NCBI GenBank assembly: GCA_032622095.1
Contig: CP136063.1
Span: 35,998,106-36,062,105, forward strand
Source: Siphonodentalium dalli
Taxonomy: Eukaryota; Mollusca; Scaphopoda; Gadilida; Siphonodentaliidae
DNA length: 64,000 bases
Direction: 5' to 3'
The position numbers and the translations under genes are program-made. Of the stretch, positions 41,097 through 44,000 are shown piece after piece (position 1 is the first letter of the stretch; every line of letters begins with the position of its first letter). The notes beneath the pieces were generated by a model. It saw only the letters and a program-made list of their open reading frames with translations. It made no database searches and was not told the DNA's origin.

Positions 41097-44000
41097 CTAG
41101 TAATATGAAGAACGGTTTATCTTCACCAAGAAACCCAAACCCAAACGCTATAGGAAGTGCACATGCATAGTGTTGCATAAATTTACGTCGTGACGTCATA
41201 TTGTTTCCAAGTCGTCGATCAGTCACTTGATATTCCCATTGATATATTTCCTACGTTTGATCGAAATGCAGGCAATTTTCCTCATAGTTAACTGATGTCA
41301 TAACAATTTCCAATTTTAAATGTTGATAACTTCTATGAAGGTGTAAACGTATACGAATACAGCGTAAAGCTGAAATTTACAAAATATCGTCGCATCAGAA
41401 CTAAAAGGTCGTAGCTCCATTTGGCGGGAAATGAGTATTTGATATCATTCGAATCGTGAGAAAAAATCCAATCCGATAGGGCAAACTTTTTTTGCATTGG
41501 ATGGCAAATATTCTCACAAACCAGTGACACAAATGTCGTATATCCAGCGATCTTCACAATTATTCGTGCAATATAAGGTCGTATGTCCAACAGCTGCCAA
41601 TTTGTCCACGTGCCTTCTGTTTTGTCTTTGTAAATTCTCAAATGTGTGCTATATGGTCGTAACTCCATGTTAGCCACGTGATCATTTGGTGATCTAAATT
41701 TTGTGATTGTTCCACAAATTTCTGTATGATAATGCACATGAGATAATATTCATAATGTAGAATAGGCACTGTTGTGTTCATAGACACTTGCGATTGCCAC
41801 CATATTTAGCTTAACATGTATTTATTAGCACAACTTCCTTATAGCACGAAACCCAATCGTCGTTGGCGCACGCAAAAGGTCGTATCTCCAAACAAGTTAT
41901 TGCGTTTTGAAAGAACACGAGGGTCAATGTGGTCAATGGACAGCTAATGCCAGATTTCATTGGGATAAATACAACAATACGTCATGCTTTGTCAACATAA
42001 TGAGAAATGTTGTCTGAAAACTTCAACCTTCATTTTCTCGGAAAGTCGAAAATGTGAGTTACGACCTTATAGTGCTGATGCGACGATATGTGTTATACAC
42101 ATTACGATAGACAGTTATGGTTTAAATGTGAGTTACGACCTTATAGTGCTGATGCGACGATATGTGTTATACACATTAAGATATACATTTATGGTTTAAC
42201 TGTGAGTTACGACCTTATAGTGCTGATGCGATGTTATGTGTTATACACATTAAGATAGACAGTTATGGTTTAAATATGAGTTACGACCTTATAGTGCTGA
42301 TGCGACGATATATGTTATACACATTAAGATAGACAGTTATGGTTTAAATGTGAGTTACGACCTGATAGTGCTGATGCGACGATATGTGTTATACACATTA
42401 AGATAGACAGTTATGGTTTAAATGTGAGTTACGACCTTATAGTGCTGATGCGACGATATTTGTTATACACATTAAGATAGACAGTTATGGTTTAATTATG
42501 AGTTACGACCTTATAGTGCTGATGCGACGATATTTGTTATACACATTAAGATAGACAGTTATGGTTTAATTATGAGTTACGACCTTATAGTGCTGATGCG
42601 ACGATATGTGTTATACACATTAAGATAGACAGTTATGGTTTAAATATGCGTTACGACCTTATAGTGCTGATGCGACGATATGTGTTATACACATTAAGAT
42701 AGACAGTTATGGTTTAAATATGAGTTACGACCTTATAGTGCTGATGCGACGATATGTGTTATACACATTAAGATAGACAGTTATGGTTTAAATATGAGTT
42801 ACGACCTTATAGTGCTGATGCGACGATATGTGTTATAGACATTAATATAGACAGTTATGGTTTAAATATGAGTTACGACCTTATAGCCCTGATGCGACGA
42901 TATGTGTTATACACATTAAGATAGACAGTTATGGTTTAAATATGAGTTACGACCTTATAGTGCTGATGCGACGATATGTGTTATGCACATTAAGATAGAC
43001 AGTTATGGTTTAAATGTGAGTTACGACCTTATAGTGCTGATGCGACGATATGTGTTATACACATTAAGATATACAGTTATTGTTTATACACATTAAGATA
43101 GACAGTTATGGTTTATACACTTAAGATAGACAGTTATGTGTTATACACATTAAGATAGACAGTTATGTGTTATACACATTAAGATAGAGCCTCATCCATC
43201 ACTATACTCCTCGATATCCAGAATTTAATTTAATCACCATCAAATCGCCTACGTCGAGTAGTAACCCTTCTTACACATATTTGAAACATAACACCATGCC
43301 CATATATACACGACTACAGTTATGGTTTATGCACATTAAGATAGACAGTTATGTGTTATACACATTATGATAGACAGTTATGGTTTAAATGTGTTCTTGC
43401 AAACGGAAGTTATCGAGAGTTGTTTATTCACTCAACACTTTGTCGTGTTTATGAAGCAGTGCAAGAAACACGAGGAGCTCTACATTCTCATCAATGACGT
43501 TCTTGTTACGCGCGCCGCGTGTATACTAATGTACAAATTCTTGTTTCGCCTGAGCGCTGGAGTTTACGCTGGGGTTTTTTATTTATATAAATGGGAATTT
43601 TTGGGACGGATTTACAAGTCGAACTGCGTGACCCGGAGGCCGAGTCCGGTAAAAGGTGTAGTTGGGAATTTCAATTTCGTTTATTGATTTTTGGTTTGTG
43701 ACAAGCTATGTCAATTACAAATACAATAAATGAAAAGATAATTTGTAAGTCTTATATTTCAACTTTTAAAGACATTTTTCGTTCTGCAGCCCACTGGGGG
43801 TTGCGGTCGGAGACGACCGACTCGGCCGCCGGTTCGTTAATTAGGTGCTGGTTGTTATTTTAACGGAATTCTGAGTTGGTCATTCGTAAAACCAATATAT
43901 TTTATATTCTATAATTACAATCATTGGTAAATAATATATGATCTTGAGCGCGTTACCATTTCTGACATTGGTTTTCTTGTTTTTAGCTTGCCCGACAACA

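Larger units (their letters stand above)
24435..43986. other. intron 7 (19.5 kb)
   Basis: Joining exon 7 to exon 8 across this span keeps phase 1. It contains the inverted repeat, Penelope relic, LINE relics, MITE and satellites listed separately. I found no further exon with matching phase and cysteine pattern, but short exons could be missed. Parts with nothing assignable: 25613-27289, 28131-29359, 29871-31849, 31926-33194, 34121-34859, 38870-40914 and 43400-43986. Confidence 0.5.

Noticed and set aside
41333-41737. 134-codon minus-strand ORF
   Set aside because: Not called as a gene because it overlaps diverged satellite relatives and has no recognised domain; noted in findings as possible ancestry of the satellite.
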